Source: an uncultured Gammaproteobacteria bacterium
Lineage (GTDB): Bacteria > Pseudomonadota > Gammaproteobacteria > GCA-002705445 > GCA-002716945
Assembly (NCBI GenBank): GCA_902521725.1
Contig: CABYTF010000002.1
Location: forward strand, 120,171 to 175,947
Length of the DNA stretch: 55,777 bases
Direction of reading: 5' to 3'
Below, piece after piece: positions 18,873 through 29,138 of the stretch (the stretch's first letter is position 1; each line of letters begins with the position of its first letter). The notes beneath the pieces are model-generated. The model worked only from the letters and a program-made list of their open reading frames with translations, was not told the DNA's origin and searched no databases. The position numbers were made by a program, and so were the translations under genes.

Positions 18873-20151
18873 TACAGTTGATGAGTGGCTTGATTGGCAA
18901 CAGACTGTCCATCCTTTAAATATAGATTTCAAGTTAGAAAGAATTTTAGGTGTATATAAAAAACTTAATATATCTAAAATAGCAAATAAAATAATTACTG
19001 TGGCTGGAACTAACGGCAAAGGTTCAACGGTTTCATTTTTGGAATCTGTACTTAATGAAAAAAAATACCATGTTGGGACTTTCACTTCTCCACATATTCT
19101 TAGGTATAACGAGAGGATAAAAATTAATGGTATAGAAATAGACGATGAATCTCTGTTAGAAACATTTGAGATGATTGATGATATAAGAGGAGATACAACT
19201 CTTACCTATTTTGAGTTTGCAACATTATCTGCCTTTTATTTATTCAGTAAATCAAATTTAGACGTAGCTGTTTTAGAGGTTGGATTAGGAGGAAGATTAG
19301 ATGCTACGAATATTGTTGATTCGGACATCTCAATTATAACCTCAATTGGTATAGATCACACTGAATTCCTGGGAAATACGATCGATAGTATAGCACTCGA
19401 GAAAGCTGGTGTGATGCGCCCTTTCAAAACATGTATTTATGCCCAAGAAAAACCACCATCAGCTTTACTAAAATATGCCAAAAATAAATCTGTCAACTTA
19501 TTGATACATAATAATGACTACCGAGTAAATCTAGGTAGCTCGAATTGGAGTTTGAAATCTAAAAATAATTCTATAAATGAAATTCCCAATCTCAAAATGA
19601 TTGGTGACTACCAGTATAACTACGCAGCAGCATCACTCTTAGCTCTAGATGCAATATTACCAGAATGTCTAGTTGATCATGATGTCATAAAGAAAGCATT
19701 GTCTGAGACAGAGATATCTGGGAGATTTCAGTACTTATCAAAATCACCAGACATAATTTTAGATGTTGCTCATAATGAGGATGCTGCAAAAAGCTTGTCT
19801 GCTAATATAAAGAAAATTGGATATGATAAGATAAGCGTAGTACTCGGGGTCCTTGCCGATAAAGACGTGTATAGTATTGTTGAACCTTTCTCATCTCTTG
19901 TTGACCATTGGTATATTGGAACTATTAACAGCGAGAGAGGGATGAACTCAGACGAAATTAAATTTAGAATTAACTCAATCTATAAAAATAAACTATCAAT
20001 TGGAACATATGCATCAGTAACTTCAGCATTTAGTACAGCTAAATATGACCAAACAAAGGATTCTTTACTATTAGTTTATGGATCTTTCTACACTGTCTCT
20101 GAAGCACTAAAAGCACATCTTTTGGAGCAAAAGAAGGACAATGCAATATAA
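18859..20151 (+). CDS. folC: Folylpolyglutamate/dihydrofolate synthase
   Basis: FolC adds glutamate to dihydropteroate and folates. It is a Mur-ligase-like ATPase. The P-loop [12 protein letters not shown] is at about residues 48-59. [35 protein letters not shown] and the [13 protein letters not shown] loop follow. The C-terminal domain has ISGRFQYL and [13 protein letters not shown] use the ATG at 18859 rather than the TTG at 18844, which would lengthen the overlap with accD. About 430 residues is the expected size. Confidence 0.94.
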   Translation: MRKFNTVDEWLDWQQTVHPLNIDFKLERILGVYKKLNISKIANKIITVAGTNGKGSTVSFLESVLNEKKYHVGTFTSPHILRYNERIKINGIEIDDESLLETFEMIDDIRGDTTLTYFEFATLSAFYLFSKSNLDVAVLEVGLGGRLDATNIVDSDISIITSIGIDHTEFLGNTIDSIALEKAGVMRPFKTCIYAQEKPPSALLKYAKNKSVNLLIHNNDYRVNLGSSNWSLKSKNNSINEIPNLKMIGDYQYNYAAASLLALDAILPECLVDHDVIKKALSETEISGRFQYLSKSPDIILDVAHNEDAAKSLSANIKKIGYDKISVVLGVLADKDVYSIVEPFSSLVDHWYIGTINSERGMNSDEIKFRINSIYKNKLSIGTYASVTSAFSTAKYDQTKDSLLLVYGSFYTVSEALKAHLLEQKKDNAI

Positions 20152-20545
20152 ATTTATCTTAATTTTTTTATTATTAGTATTTGTATTTTCTGGGTATGTA
20201 ACTGAAGATATTAAAAACCCTATTGAGAATTATGCAAAAAATCTGCAAGAAGAAATATATATTGATGAAAATGAGATTGAAGTCTTTGATATACAGTCTA
20301 CAGATAAAATTTCGGTTACTGAAAGTAAGGTAGAAGCGTGGATAATCGAGATTAAATATAATGAAGGAAATATTGATAACATCAAAGACTCATTATTAAA
20401 AAATGGTTACAAATTAAGGGCTTATAAATCAAAGATGATGTTCACGATAGGACCTTTTGCCGATATATCCCATGCTAAAGAGGAATCAAGTAAGTTAACT
20501 AGGGTCTTGGGTATTAAAAATAAAATTTCTAGTTTTGTTTTCTGA
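20141..20545 (+). CDS. dedD: SPOR-domain protein, DedD-like
   Basis: This is a 134-residue membrane-anchored protein in the position of dedD. The N-terminal helix is at about 4-18 (FILIFLLLVFVFSGY). An acidic linker follows. The C-terminal SPOR fold (about 66-134) includes AWIIEIKYNEGNIDNIKDSL, YKLRAY and FTIGPFADISHAKEES. SPOR domains bind denuded septal peptidoglycan and bring the protein to the division ring. It is shorter than E. coli DedD (220 residues), mainly in the linker. It overlaps folC by 11 bases and cvpA by one. Confidence 0.82.
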   Translation: MQYKFILIFLLLVFVFSGYVTEDIKNPIENYAKNLQEEIYIDENEIEVFDIQSTDKISVTESKVEAWIIEIKYNEGNIDNIKDSLLKNGYKLRAYKSKMMFTIGPFADISHAKEESSKLTRVLGIKNKISSFVF

Positions 20546-21030
20546 TGGTTTTAATTGATTATATATTTATTTTTATTACATTAACGATTTCATTAACGGG
20601 TATGCTGAGAGGTTTTGTCAGTCAACTGTTTTCCCTTCTCTCTTGGTCTTTATTTGTGTATGTATTATTTTACCATTTAGAGTATTTCACTGATATTGTA
20701 TCTTCACAAATATCACTCGACTACAACTACATTAGAATAGTAACTGTCAGCTTATTAACCATATTTACCGTAGCTTTTATCTTTATATTGAATTTAACTA
20801 TTTCAAAATTGATTGCAGCCACACTTTTTCAAAACTCCAACAAAATTGGGGGATTTCTTATGTCCTTAGTCAAATCGCAAATATATATTTTTGTTTTTGT
20901 TCTTGTGTTATTCGATACCTCATTCCATGAATCCATCTTTGAGGATTCTTTACTTGTCCCTTATTATGCTGAATTTATTGAATATATCTCTAATTATGAA
21001 GATTCACTCTTTAATAGTTTCCAAATATAA
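20545..21030 (+). CDS. cvpA: CvpA family inner-membrane protein
   Basis: CvpA was named for its need in colicin V production and is widespread upstream of purF. This one has 161 residues and four hydrophobic segments, at about 4-20, 25-45, 60-88 and 105-122. The conserved start DYIFIFITLTISLTGMLRG with the Arg-Gly after helix 1 is typical. The molecular role is unsettled, with links to envelope stress resistance in enteric bacteria. It lies directly between the SPOR gene and purF. Confidence 0.85.
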   Translation: MVLIDYIFIFITLTISLTGMLRGFVSQLFSLLSWSLFVYVLFYHLEYFTDIVSSQISLDYNYIRIVTVSLLTIFTVAFIFILNLTISKLIAATLFQNSNKIGGFLMSLVKSQIYIFVFVLVLFDTSFHESIFEDSLLVPYYAEFIEYISNYEDSLFNSFQI

Positions 21031-21045
21031 ATATAATGTGCATAT

Positions 21046-22557
21046 ATGTGTGGGATAGTAGCTGTATCTGGCAATCAAGATGTGATTCATGATATTTATG
21101 AATCTCTAACGGTCTTGCAGCATCGTGGTCAAGATGCATCAGGCATATTAACTAACCACAACGGAAAAATTACTCTACGTAAATCATTAGGTCTCGTTAG
21201 AGATGGATTTTCTAAAAAACATATCGATAGACTTAAAGGGTCTATAGGTATAGGCCATGTTCGCTATCCTACAGCGGGACATGCTGATAATTCATCTGAA
21301 GCTCAACCATTTTATGTCAATTCGCCATATGGGATTGCACTTGCACATAATGGCAATCTGATCAATTCTGATAAATTAAAATCTGATTTGTTTAAGGAGG
21401 ATTTAAGACATATAAATACAAAATCAGATTCTGAAATTTTATTAAACATATTCGCACATGAGCTTTACCTTCATAGCAAAGACGCGTTTACACCAGATAG
21501 CATTTTTTATGCAGTAGCAGGCGTTCACAGGCGTGTGAAGGGTGCATACGCTGTTGTCTCTCTAATAACTGACCGAGGAGTCGTCGCATTCAGAGATCCA
21601 AATGGTATACGCCCCTTATGTTTTGGACAAAGAGCTTTAGATGGTAAAACTGAGACAATGGTTGCTTCCGAATCAGTAGCACTAGACTCTGCAGGATTCA
21701 AATTAGAAAGAGATTTAAAACCGGGCGAGGCGATCTTCATTGATAAAGATGGAAAGGTTCATACTAGATTATGCTCTGAGAACAGCACTGTCAGCCCATG
21801 TATATTTGAATATGTTTATTTTGCCAGACCTGATTCTATCATTGACGGTATTTCCGTATATAAAGCTAGGATGAACATGGGCACCGCTCTAGCAGATAAT
21901 ATTAAAAAAGCTCTTCCAGATAACGATATAGACGTAGTGGTGCCTATTCCTGATACTAGTCGGATTTCAGCGTTGGAATTGTCTTCTAGATTGAACATAC
22001 CTTTTAGAGAAGGTTTCATCAAAAACAGATATATAGGCAGGACTTTCATTATGTCTCAACAAAATGAACGATCCAAGTCAGTTAAAAGAAAATTAAATGC
22101 AATTAAATCAGAATTTAATAATAAAACAGTTCTACTAGTCGATGATTCTATTGTAAGAGGAACCACATCTAGACAAATTGTTGAGATGGCAAGAGATGCA
22201 GGAGCAAAGAAGGTCTATATGGCATCCGCAGCGCCACCAGTTAAATTTCCAAATGTTTACGGAATTGATATGCCCGCCAGCAAGGAATTTATAGCAGATA
22301 ATCGCACAGTCGATGAAATAGCTGACTTTATAGGGTGCGATAAGTTATTTTATCAAAATTTGAATGATTTAATTAAGGCAGTAAGTAGTGAGGATTCATC
22401 AGTAACAAAATTTGACTCCTCATGTTTCGATGGTAAATATATCACAGGAGATGTAAATGAAGAATATTTGTTGTCCCTTGATGAACTTAGAAATGATGCT
22501 GAAAAGAGAAAAAAAACACAAACTGATGATACATTCGACGAAGTGGTTGTATATTGA
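21046..22557 (+). CDS. purF: Amidophosphoribosyltransferase
   Basis: PurF makes phosphoribosylamine from PRPP and glutamine, the first step of purine synthesis. Met is followed directly by the catalytic Cys of the N-terminal glutaminase (MCGIVAVSG), so the start is certain. The glutaminase domain shows [20 protein letters not shown] and HNGNLIN. The PRPP loop is [20 protein letters not shown]. It has 503 residues, full length. Gene order cvpA-purF is conserved. Confidence 0.97.
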   Translation: MCGIVAVSGNQDVIHDIYESLTVLQHRGQDASGILTNHNGKITLRKSLGLVRDGFSKKHIDRLKGSIGIGHVRYPTAGHADNSSEAQPFYVNSPYGIALAHNGNLINSDKLKSDLFKEDLRHINTKSDSEILLNIFAHELYLHSKDAFTPDSIFYAVAGVHRRVKGAYAVVSLITDRGVVAFRDPNGIRPLCFGQRALDGKTETMVASESVALDSAGFKLERDLKPGEAIFIDKDGKVHTRLCSENSTVSPCIFEYVYFARPDSIIDGISVYKARMNMGTALADNIKKALPDNDIDVVVPIPDTSRISALELSSRLNIPFREGFIKNRYIGRTFIMSQQNERSKSVKRKLNAIKSEFNNKTVLLVDDSIVRGTTSRQIVEMARDAGAKKVYMASAAPPVKFPNVYGIDMPASKEFIADNRTVDEIADFIGCDKLFYQNLNDLIKAVSSEDSSVTKFDSSCFDGKYITGDVNEEYLLSLDELRNDAEKRKKTQTDDTFDEVVVY

Positions 22558-22568
22558 CTATATAAATC

Positions 22569-23030
22569 ATGATATTCGTCAACTCCTCTAATCAAAAACT
22601 TTATCTTTTTAAAGACGATACTCTCATTTTTGAGTCGAAGATATCTACCTCAAAACATGGCATGGGCTGTAAAATGGATTCACTTAAAACTCCTACTGGC
22701 TTACACAGCGTTTCTAGCATGATTGGAAAAGGATTGCCAGCGGGAACACTATTCAAGAACAGAATACCAACTGAAAGAATTATTAAAAAAATACCACTTG
22801 ATAATTCAGATTATATCACTTCAAGAATATTGAGATTGCACGGTCTTGAAGAAGGGAAAAACAAGGGCGGTGATGTAGATTCATATAATAGATATATTTA
22901 TATTCATGGTACTCCACATTGTAATACACTCGGCAGCAAACAATCCCAAGGTTGTATAAGAATGAGTGATAGAGATGTTATTAAGCTCTTCGATTTAGTC
23001 GATCAAAAGACCCTTGTTTTAATTGATTAA
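22569..23030 (+). CDS. YkuD-domain L,D-transpeptidase-fold enzyme without signal peptide (possible cytoplasmic L,D-carboxypeptidase)
   Basis: The 153-residue protein consists of the YkuD domain only. The active-site pattern is IHGTPHCNT (H113) followed by SQGCIRMSD with the nucleophile C129. It begins straight at the domain (MIFVNSSNQKLYLFKDD) with no signal peptide or membrane helix. Standard periplasmic L,D-transpeptidases need export. Signal-less YkuD enzymes such as LdcV and ElsL are known as cytoplasmic L,D-carboxypeptidases that trim tetrapeptides in peptidoglycan recycling. The neighbouring convergent gene is mupP, a MurNAc-6-phosphate phosphatase of the same recycling route. The family call is firm and the specific role is inferred. 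Confidence 0.78.
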   Translation: MIFVNSSNQKLYLFKDDTLIFESKISTSKHGMGCKMDSLKTPTGLHSVSSMIGKGLPAGTLFKNRIPTERIIKKIPLDNSDYITSRILRLHGLEEGKNKGGDVDSYNRYIYIHGTPHCNTLGSKQSQGCIRMSDRDVIKLFDLVDQKTLVLID

Positions 23031-23690
23031 ATATTGTCTCAAACTAAGAGGATTATCAATAATTAAATCGGCTTCCCAAGATTGTATGTTAATTTCATCA
23101 TTTATGAATCCAAAGTTTGCAGCAACCGTAATCATACCAGCCTCTCTTCCAGCTATGATATCTCTCTCGTCATCACCAACGTATATTATATTATCTGTTG
23201 GACATTGAATAATTTCAGCAGCTTTCATCAAACTGTCACTTGCTGGCTTTGCATTAAGAACCATGTCTCCAGTTACGACACAACTTAGATCTTGTTCAAT
23301 ACCCAATCCTTTTATGATTTTATTCACATATCTTGAATGTTTATTGGTTACGACACCAATTTTTATCTGTTGACTCAAGAGGTAATCTAGTAGTTGATCC
23401 ATATCTTTATTTAATGTCGTTTTAATAAAACAATTATTTTTATAATCTTCTAAAAATTCTGATCTCAATAAGGATGAGTCAATTGACTTTTGATTAACTA
23501 CAGACGCATACTCTATAACTCCAATTGCGCCTCTAGATATATATTTTTTTAAATTTACACAATCTACTTGTTTGAGGTTGCGAAAATCAAGGACCCTATT
23601 TAATGAATCACACATATCTTGTGATGTGTCAGCTAGAGTTCCGTCTAGGTCAAACAGTACACTAAGTATTTCTCTGTTATTTTTCAGCAT
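23019..23690 (-). CDS. mupP: HAD phosphatase, MupP/Gph type
   Basis: This is a HAD-superfamily phosphatase of 223 residues. The nucleophile motif is LFDLDGTLADT (Asp 14 and Asp 16). Motif II is VVTNKHSR, the lysine is in NAKPASDSL, and motif IV is VGDDERDIIAGREAG. The cap domain lies between motifs I and II. In Pseudomonas the gene next to ubiG in this neighbourhood is MupP, a MurNAc-6-phosphate phosphatase in cell-wall recycling, formerly called phosphoglycolate phosphatase. Sequence alone does not separate the two activities; position favours MupP. It overlaps ubiG by 14 bases and the convergent YkuD gene by 12. Confidence 0.8.
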   Translation of the reverse strand: MLKNNREILSVLFDLDGTLADTSQDMCDSLNRVLDFRNLKQVDCVNLKKYISRGAIGVIEYASVVNQKSIDSSLLRSEFLEDYKNNCFIKTTLNKDMDQLLDYLLSQQIKIGVVTNKHSRYVNKIIKGLGIEQDLSCVVTGDMVLNAKPASDSLMKAAEIIQCPTDNIIYVGDDERDIIAGREAGMITVAANFGFINDEINIQSWEADLIIDNPLSLRQYLIN

Positions 23691-24363
23691 GTAGAAAATA
23701 ATTCACGTTCGTATCATTGTCTAAAGTAAATGACTCATTTATTGGGTTGAATAAAATACCATCAATACTACTGACATTGAAGTCATGTTGCTCTAGCATT
23801 CCGTTCAATTCATATGGGGTAATAAACTTAGCATACTGATGTGTTCCCCTTGGTACAATCTTTAAGATATACTCGGCGAATATTTTAGCAAAAATAAATG
23901 ACTTTAAATTTCTATTGATAGTAGACATGAATAAATGTGACTTTTTTTGTGAAATATTCCCTATTTTTTTTATTAATTTTTTTTGATCATGAATATGCTC
24001 AATCATTTCAAAACATACAACACAATCATATTCTCCTAGATTTGATACATCTAGTATTGATCCATTAATGTATTCTATTTCTAGATCTTGCTCCTTAGCA
24101 TGCTCTTTCGCAATAATTATTGATTTTTTTGAAGAATCAATTCCAGTGACTATTGCACCCATTTTACTCAACTCTTCAGATAGTATTCCTCCGCCGCAGC
24201 CAATATCTAAAATCTTTTTGTTCTTTATATCTAATCTAGATGTGATGTATTTTAATCGTAAAGGGTTTAACTTATGGAGAAGTTTGTAATTACCTGTTCT
24301 ATTCCACCAATCATATGCGTACTCGTCGAAAAGCTCCTCTTGATTGTTATCAGTTTTAATCAT
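23677..24363 (-). CDS. ubiG: Ubiquinone biosynthesis O-methyltransferase
   Basis: UbiG performs both O-methylations of ubiquinone synthesis using S-adenosylmethionine. It is a 228-residue class I methyltransferase. Landmarks are EYAYDWWNRTGNYKLLHKLN (the usual start is FDxxAxxWWDxxG), LDIGCGGGILSEEL for SAM binding, VTGIDSS, VVCFEMIEHI and PRGTHQYAKFITPYEL. Adjacency to mupP and upstream overlap with the degenerate amidohydrolase match the Pseudomonas gyrA neighbourhood. Confidence 0.94.
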   Translation of the reverse strand: MIKTDNNQEELFDEYAYDWWNRTGNYKLLHKLNPLRLKYITSRLDIKNKKILDIGCGGGILSEELSKMGAIVTGIDSSKKSIIIAKEHAKEQDLEIEYINGSILDVSNLGEYDCVVCFEMIEHIHDQKKLIKKIGNISQKKSHLFMSTINRNLKSFIFAKIFAEYILKIVPRGTHQYAKFITPYELNGMLEQHDFNVSSIDGILFNPINESFTLDNDTNVNYFLHAEK

Positions 24364-25439
24364 GTTTTAATATTTACACACTCACCAGATGACCATACAG
24401 CAGTCAAGCTCTCATTGTCAAGGTCAGCTAACGATGGGTAGTTTTCATCATCACATAGGAGTCTTTTAGTATTGATATCAAATATATTAAATGATGCTAA
24501 ACTGTTTTTTTCGATGATCCCTGATGACGAAGTTTCTGCAAAAAAATTAGATGTATTCGATGTAACAGAGTTGAGTATCTTTCTATCATCAAAAGGAATT
24601 TCTTTTTTAATGAAAAGGTTTACAACCTTAAATAGATCATAAAGTTTATATGTGTTTTCTAAATCTGATATCAGGACATACTTATTTCTATTTGGCTTTA
24701 ATGATAACAATGATTTTATATTTTCTTCATCCAACAGTTCAGAATATTTTACAAGCATTAGAATTTTATATTTACTAATATATTTTTGTATCAACTTTTT
24801 CGAGGTTAAATAATCATGCACTACACAATTATTTAGAAGATTTATTTCCTCCCAATACCTAAATAACTTATTGATTTGATTATCTGGTAAATTATTTATT
24901 TCATTGAGATGTATATCTATTGATAAATTTAATTCATTACATATAGAAGAGATTTTTATCATCAAATCTTTTTCAAAATTTGTGATGTTAAGTAAATTAA
25001 TACTAAATACTTTCGAGGTATCGGATTTATAGAAATCTATAGTCTTTATCATTTCTCTAATATCATTAAATGTACATTTAGATGAATCGAGTGTGATTTT
25101 ATTACTTATATTTATGTTATTCGATAAGACATATTTAAGTACTTTTTTATAATCACTGGCTACTACTTGCACTCTTGTCACACCTTTATGAAAAAGATTA
25201 CTAATTTTTCTTGTATATTTCATCTGATTATCACAATCATTAATGTCAATGTAACTCTCAGAAAAAGTTGGAACCATTAAATGATTTTGATAATGTATCC
25301 GAGGAATCTTTTGATAAATTTGCTCTATTTTATCATCAACCAAAATATCTACTATAGTTGAGCTATCGATTAACAAGGATTTGTTACTTTCTATTTTTTT
25401 ATTTGAGAGATATACCCATTTTGGAGAAACTATAAACAT
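24360..25439 (-). CDS. Degenerate amidohydrolase-family protein (MtaD/TRZ-ATZ-like), probably not a normal metal enzyme
   Basis: Position identifies this 359-residue protein: in Pseudomonas the gene between ubiG and gyrA-mtnA is a methylthioadenosine/S-adenosylhomocysteine deaminase of the TRZ/ATZ family. Similarity is visible at both ends. The N-terminus has VSPKWVYLSNKKIESNKSLL and HLMVPTFSESYIDI, aligning with the usual LLAPGLINAHGH strand. The C-terminus has SGIIEKNSLASFNIFDI and SLTAVWSSGECVN, aligning with GSLEVGKKADLVxFD and VRHVWVxGxxV. The metal-binding HxH of strand 1 is YID here, and the usual HxHxHE region has only one His (SIDIHLNEI). It is intact as a reading frame and so probably retained for a non-catalytic or altered role. 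Confidence 0.6.
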   Translation of the reverse strand: MFIVSPKWVYLSNKKIESNKSLLIDSSTIVDILVDDKIEQIYQKIPRIHYQNHLMVPTFSESYIDINDCDNQMKYTRKISNLFHKGVTRVQVVASDYKKVLKYVLSNNINISNKITLDSSKCTFNDIREMIKTIDFYKSDTSKVFSINLLNITNFEKDLMIKISSICNELNLSIDIHLNEINNLPDNQINKLFRYWEEINLLNNCVVHDYLTSKKLIQKYISKYKILMLVKYSELLDEENIKSLLSLKPNRNKYVLISDLENTYKLYDLFKVVNLFIKKEIPFDDRKILNSVTSNTSNFFAETSSSGIIEKNSLASFNIFDINTKRLLCDDENYPSLADLDNESLTAVWSSGECVNIKT

Positions 25440-25497
25440 CTTAAAATTCTATACTGATACTGCTTTAATTTATATCGTTTATAAACCCTATTTGTGC

Positions 25498-25503
25498 TAA
25501 AAT
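25498..25503 (+). promoter_or_regulatory. Putative extended -10 element for gyrA
   Basis: TAAAAT is preceded directly by TGTGC, giving a TGn extended -10 (TGCTAAAAT) 35 bases before the gyrA ATG. It lies in the 98-base gap between gyrA and the divergent amidohydrolase-like gene. No good -35 is visible, which is normal for extended -10 promoters. It would start the gyrA-pheA-hisC-tyrA-aroA-cmk run. Confidence 0.4.
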
Positions 25504-25537
25504 ATATACTTAAATATGGCACTAAATATACCCATAA

Positions 25538-28066
25538 ATGTCTGAATATTCACAAATAAAATTAGATGATGAGATGCGTCATTCATATATTGAATATGCC
25601 ATGTCCGTCATTGTTGGAAGAGCACTTCCTGATGTCAGGGACGGTCTTAAACCTGTGCACCGACGTGTATTATATTCGATGCATGAGCTGAATAATGGTT
25701 ATAACAAAGCATATAAAAAATCAGCAAGAATCGTTGGAGATGTGATTGGTAAATATCATCCACATGGGGACACCGCTGTATATGACACTATTGTTAGACT
25801 GGCTCAACCATTTTCTATGAGATATCCACTGGTTGATGGTCAAGGTAACTTCGGCTCTATTGATGGCGACTCCCCAGCGGCAATGAGATACACAGAGGTA
25901 AGAATGTCGAGGCTTTCTCATGAATTATTATCAGACATAGATAAAAATACAGTTGATTTCAATCCAAATTATGATGGATCAGAGCGAGAGCCTACTGTGC
26001 TACCAACTAGGCTCCCTAATCTTTTAATAAATGGTGCATCAGGAATAGCTGTTGGAATGGCAACAAATATACCTCCACATAATCTTAATGAGGTAATTGA
26101 TGGAGTAATTACTTTGATAAAAGATCCGTCACTGTCAGATGAAGCTAATTTAGCTGAATTCATCGTAAAGTCAGGATTCAAAGGCCCAGATTTTCCTACA
26201 GGAGCTGAGATCAAAGATAATGGCGGAATTCATCAGCTAATAAAAACAGGGCGAGGATCTTTTAAAATCAGAGCTACTCACAGTATTGAAGAACATAAAG
26301 ACAAAAGTACAATAATCATAAATGAACTTCCATATCAAGTTAACAAAGCTAAATTAATTGAAGCGATAGCTATCTTAGTGAGGGATAAGAGGATTACAGG
26401 TATCAGTCACCTTAGAGATGAGTCAGATAGGGATGGGTTAAGAGTCGTTATAGAATTAAAGAAAGGGGAGCAGCCTGACGTAATTCTAAGTAGTTTGTAT
26501 AAGCAGACAAATCTTCAAACATCATTTTCTGCCAACATGGTTTGTCTAGTAGACGGAGAGCCATGCACAATAAGTGTACCCCAAGCTTTATTAGAATTTA
26601 TCAAGCACAGAAGAGAGATTATTACCAGAAGAACTTTATTCCTATTAAATAAGACTTATGACAAGGCTCACATTCTGGAAGGACTAAGTATAGCGCTCAA
26701 TAGTATAGACGAGATGATAGATCTTATAAAAAAATCAAAATCTACTGAAGAAGCAAAAAAAAGAATTATTAGTAAATCATGGACAACTTCTAAAAATAAA
26801 TGGAACTTGTCAAAGTTAATGCAGGAATGCTCTGACTATATGACCATAGACTCTGCTGTTGGTCTCAATGATAAAAACTATATTATAAGTAGTGAGCAGG
26901 CTCAGGCGATACTAGATATGAAACTGAATAAATTAACTAATCTTGAGCAAGAGGTAATTTTAAAAGATTATAATGATGCGATCGACTCTATAAAAAAATA
27001 TCTTAAGATTTTGTCAAACACATCTGAACTAGATAATCTAATGATTACTGAACTTGAGGAAATAAAATCATTATATGGACAAGATAGAAAGTCTTTGATA
27101 TCAGATGATGAAGGCTTACTAAATCGTGAGGATATGATTAAAAAAGAGGACGTGATTGTTGTGCTCACTGAGGCTAACTATGTAAAGCGTATGCCCAATA
27201 CCGAGTTCAAAAGTCAGAGACGAGGTGGACGCGGTGTCAATGCAGCAAATTTCAAAGAGGGTGATAAAGCAAAGATTCTTGTTTGTGCACATACCCACGA
27301 TACGATATTGTGTTTTTCTACTAAAGGTAAGGCATTTTCAATTAGGGTTTTTGACATACCTGATACTAGCCGACAGGCGAGAGGTAAGTCGATTAACAAC
27401 ATTTTACCACTAGATAATGACGAGACGATATCCGCATTGTTATCAATCAAAAACTTTGATGAAGATAGTTATCTATTTTTGACAACTAGAGACGGAATGG
27501 TAAATAGATTATCTTTATCATCATTTAAAAAAGTAAGAAATAGTGGGTTAAAAGCTATTTTACTCAAAGATAATGACTACCTATTTAATGCGCTTCATAC
27601 AGCTGGAAATGATAAAATTATTCTCTCTTCATCTTCTGGTAAATCAATAATGTTTGAGGAAACACAAATTAGAGAGAGATCCAGAGGTACACAAGGTGTT
27701 GTCGGTATAAAACTTAACAAGAATACAAAAATAGTTTCATCTTTAAAAGTTGATGCTGATCAACTAATATTTGTTACTGAGAATGGATTTGGAAATAAAG
27801 TTTCTATTGATTCATACAATACACAAAATAGGGGTGGTCAAGGCGTAATATCAATAAAAACTTCTCAGAGAAATGGGAGTGTAGTAGGAGCTGTAAATCT
27901 TGATAATTCAGATTTTATTATGCTCATCACCAATAAGGGTAAAACCATTAAAATATCTGCCTCTGATATGAAAACTATTAATAGGAACACCCAAGGCGTT
28001 CGTCTACAAGACATGTCTAATGACGAAATGATTTCTGCAATATCATCAGAGCGAACAGAAGATTAA
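25538..28066 (+). CDS. gyrA: DNA gyrase subunit A
   Basis: GyrA cuts and rejoins DNA in negative supercoiling. The catalytic Tyr is Y118 in AAMRYTEVR. The quinolone region reads [13 protein letters not shown], with Thr79 at the E. coli Ser83 position and Asp83 at the Asp87 position. Thr there is natural in some species such as Pseudomonas aeruginosa. The C-terminal pinwheel starts near residue 530 and holds the GyrA box QRRGGRG at about 560. It has 842 residues, slightly shorter than E. coli (875), and lacks the acidic C-terminal tail. pheA follows after four bases. Confidence 0.97.
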   Translation: MSEYSQIKLDDEMRHSYIEYAMSVIVGRALPDVRDGLKPVHRRVLYSMHELNNGYNKAYKKSARIVGDVIGKYHPHGDTAVYDTIVRLAQPFSMRYPLVDGQGNFGSIDGDSPAAMRYTEVRMSRLSHELLSDIDKNTVDFNPNYDGSEREPTVLPTRLPNLLINGASGIAVGMATNIPPHNLNEVIDGVITLIKDPSLSDEANLAEFIVKSGFKGPDFPTGAEIKDNGGIHQLIKTGRGSFKIRATHSIEEHKDKSTIIINELPYQVNKAKLIEAIAILVRDKRITGISHLRDESDRDGLRVVIELKKGEQPDVILSSLYKQTNLQTSFSANMVCLVDGEPCTISVPQALLEFIKHRREIITRRTLFLLNKTYDKAHILEGLSIALNSIDEMIDLIKKSKSTEEAKKRIISKSWTTSKNKWNLSKLMQECSDYMTIDSAVGLNDKNYIISSEQAQAILDMKLNKLTNLEQEVILKDYNDAIDSIKKYLKILSNTSELDNLMITELEEIKSLYGQDRKSLISDDEGLLNREDMIKKEDVIVVLTEANYVKRMPNTEFKSQRRGGRGVNAANFKEGDKAKILVCAHTHDTILCFSTKGKAFSIRVFDIPDTSRQARGKSINNILPLDNDETISALLSIKNFDEDSYLFLTTRDGMVNRLSLSSFKKVRNSGLKAILLKDNDYLFNALHTAGNDKIILSSSSGKSIMFEETQIRERSRGTQGVVGIKLNKNTKIVSSLKVDADQLIFVTENGFGNKVSIDSYNTQNRGGQGVISIKTSQRNGSVVGAVNLDNSDFIMLITNKGKTIKISASDMKTINRNTQGVRLQDMSNDEMISAISSERTED

Positions 28067-28070
28067 ATAT

Positions 28071-29138
28071 ATGCTAAAGAAGTTCCGTCAACAAATTGAC
28101 CTCCTCGATAAAAAAATCCTAAAGCTTTTGAGCGAGCGAGCAACTATTGCCAAAGACGTTGCTGAATATAAAAAAAAATCAAATAACACAAACATCTTTA
28201 GACCTGATAGAGAATCACAAATTATCAAGAATCTTAGGGCACTTAATAATGGACCACTTTCATCAGAGCACATCCATAATATTTATAGAGAAATTATCTC
28301 TTCATGTTTATCACTTGAGACTAATCTTACAGTTTCTTATCTAGGTCCTGAAGGTACTTATAGTGAAATTGCAACAAATAAATTTTTTGGTAAAAGTATA
28401 ACAAAAAATAGTAGACTAAATATTTTTGATGTTTTCAATGATGTCAAAAATAAAACAAGTGACTATGGTGTTGTCCCAGTTGAAAATTCTAATCAAGGTA
28501 GTATTAAAAGCACACTTGATTTCCTAATACGATACAAGACAAATATATGTGGGGAACAAAATATACCTATTAAGCACTGCTTGATGTCTAAGAGTAAATC
28601 ACTTAAAAGCATCAAGAAAATTTATGCCCACAATCAGACCCTATCTCAATGCGATGAATGGATATCAAAAAATCTTCCTAACGTTCAATGCTTATCCTCA
28701 GATAGCAATGCTCAAGCGGCACTTGTAGTAAAAGGCGAAATGAACTCAGCATGTATCGCTAATGAAAAATGTGCTAAATTGTATAAACTTAATGTTTTAG
28801 TAAGAAACGTTCATGACATAAAGAATAACACTACACGGTTCCTCATATTAGGAAACACAAAAGTAGATTCTTCAAATAACGATAAAACATCTTTTGTAAT
28901 GTCCCTTGATAACAAGGCGGGATCTTTATCGAAGGCATTAGAAATCCTTGCCAAGCACAAGATATCTATGACAAAAATAGAATCAATCCCTACAAAAGAA
29001 GAAAACTGGGAATACTTATTCTTGATAGATATTTCTGGACACATCAAGACAAAGAAAGTCTCGAATGCTTTACAAATAATATCAGACAACTCAAAGTATT
29101 TTCAGTTGTTGGGTTCTTATCCAAAGAGTATTGATTGA
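28071..29138 (+). CDS. pheA: Chorismate mutase / prephenate dehydratase
   Basis: This bifunctional enzyme turns chorismate into prephenate and then phenylpyruvate for phenylalanine. The N-terminal AroQ mutase helix bundle is at about 1-85 (FRQQIDLLDKKILKLLSERA). The dehydratase domain starts at about 93 (VSYLGPEGTYSE), with GVVPVENSNQGSI and NTTRFLILG. The ACT regulatory domain begins near 275 with KAGSLSKALEILAKHKISM and includes an ESIP segment where Phe-binding ESRP is usual. In other gammaproteobacteria serC lies between gyrA and pheA. It is absent here. Confidence 0.95.
   Translation: MLKKFRQQIDLLDKKILKLLSERATIAKDVAEYKKKSNNTNIFRPDRESQIIKNLRALNNGPLSSEHIHNIYREIISSCLSLETNLTVSYLGPEGTYSEIATNKFFGKSITKNSRLNIFDVFNDVKNKTSDYGVVPVENSNQGSIKSTLDFLIRYKTNICGEQNIPIKHCLMSKSKSLKSIKKIYAHNQTLSQCDEWISKNLPNVQCLSSDSNAQAALVVKGEMNSACIANEKCAKLYKLNVLVRNVHDIKNNTTRFLILGNTKVDSSNNDKTSFVMSLDNKAGSLSKALEILAKHKISMTKIESIPTKEENWEYLFLIDISGHIKTKKVSNALQIISDNSKYFQLLGSYPKSID

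Noticed and set aside
25754..25790. Thr at the quinolone position of GyrA as acquired resistance
   Set aside because: Thr at this site is the natural residue in some gammaproteobacteria such as Pseudomonas aeruginosa, so it is not evidence of selected resistance.
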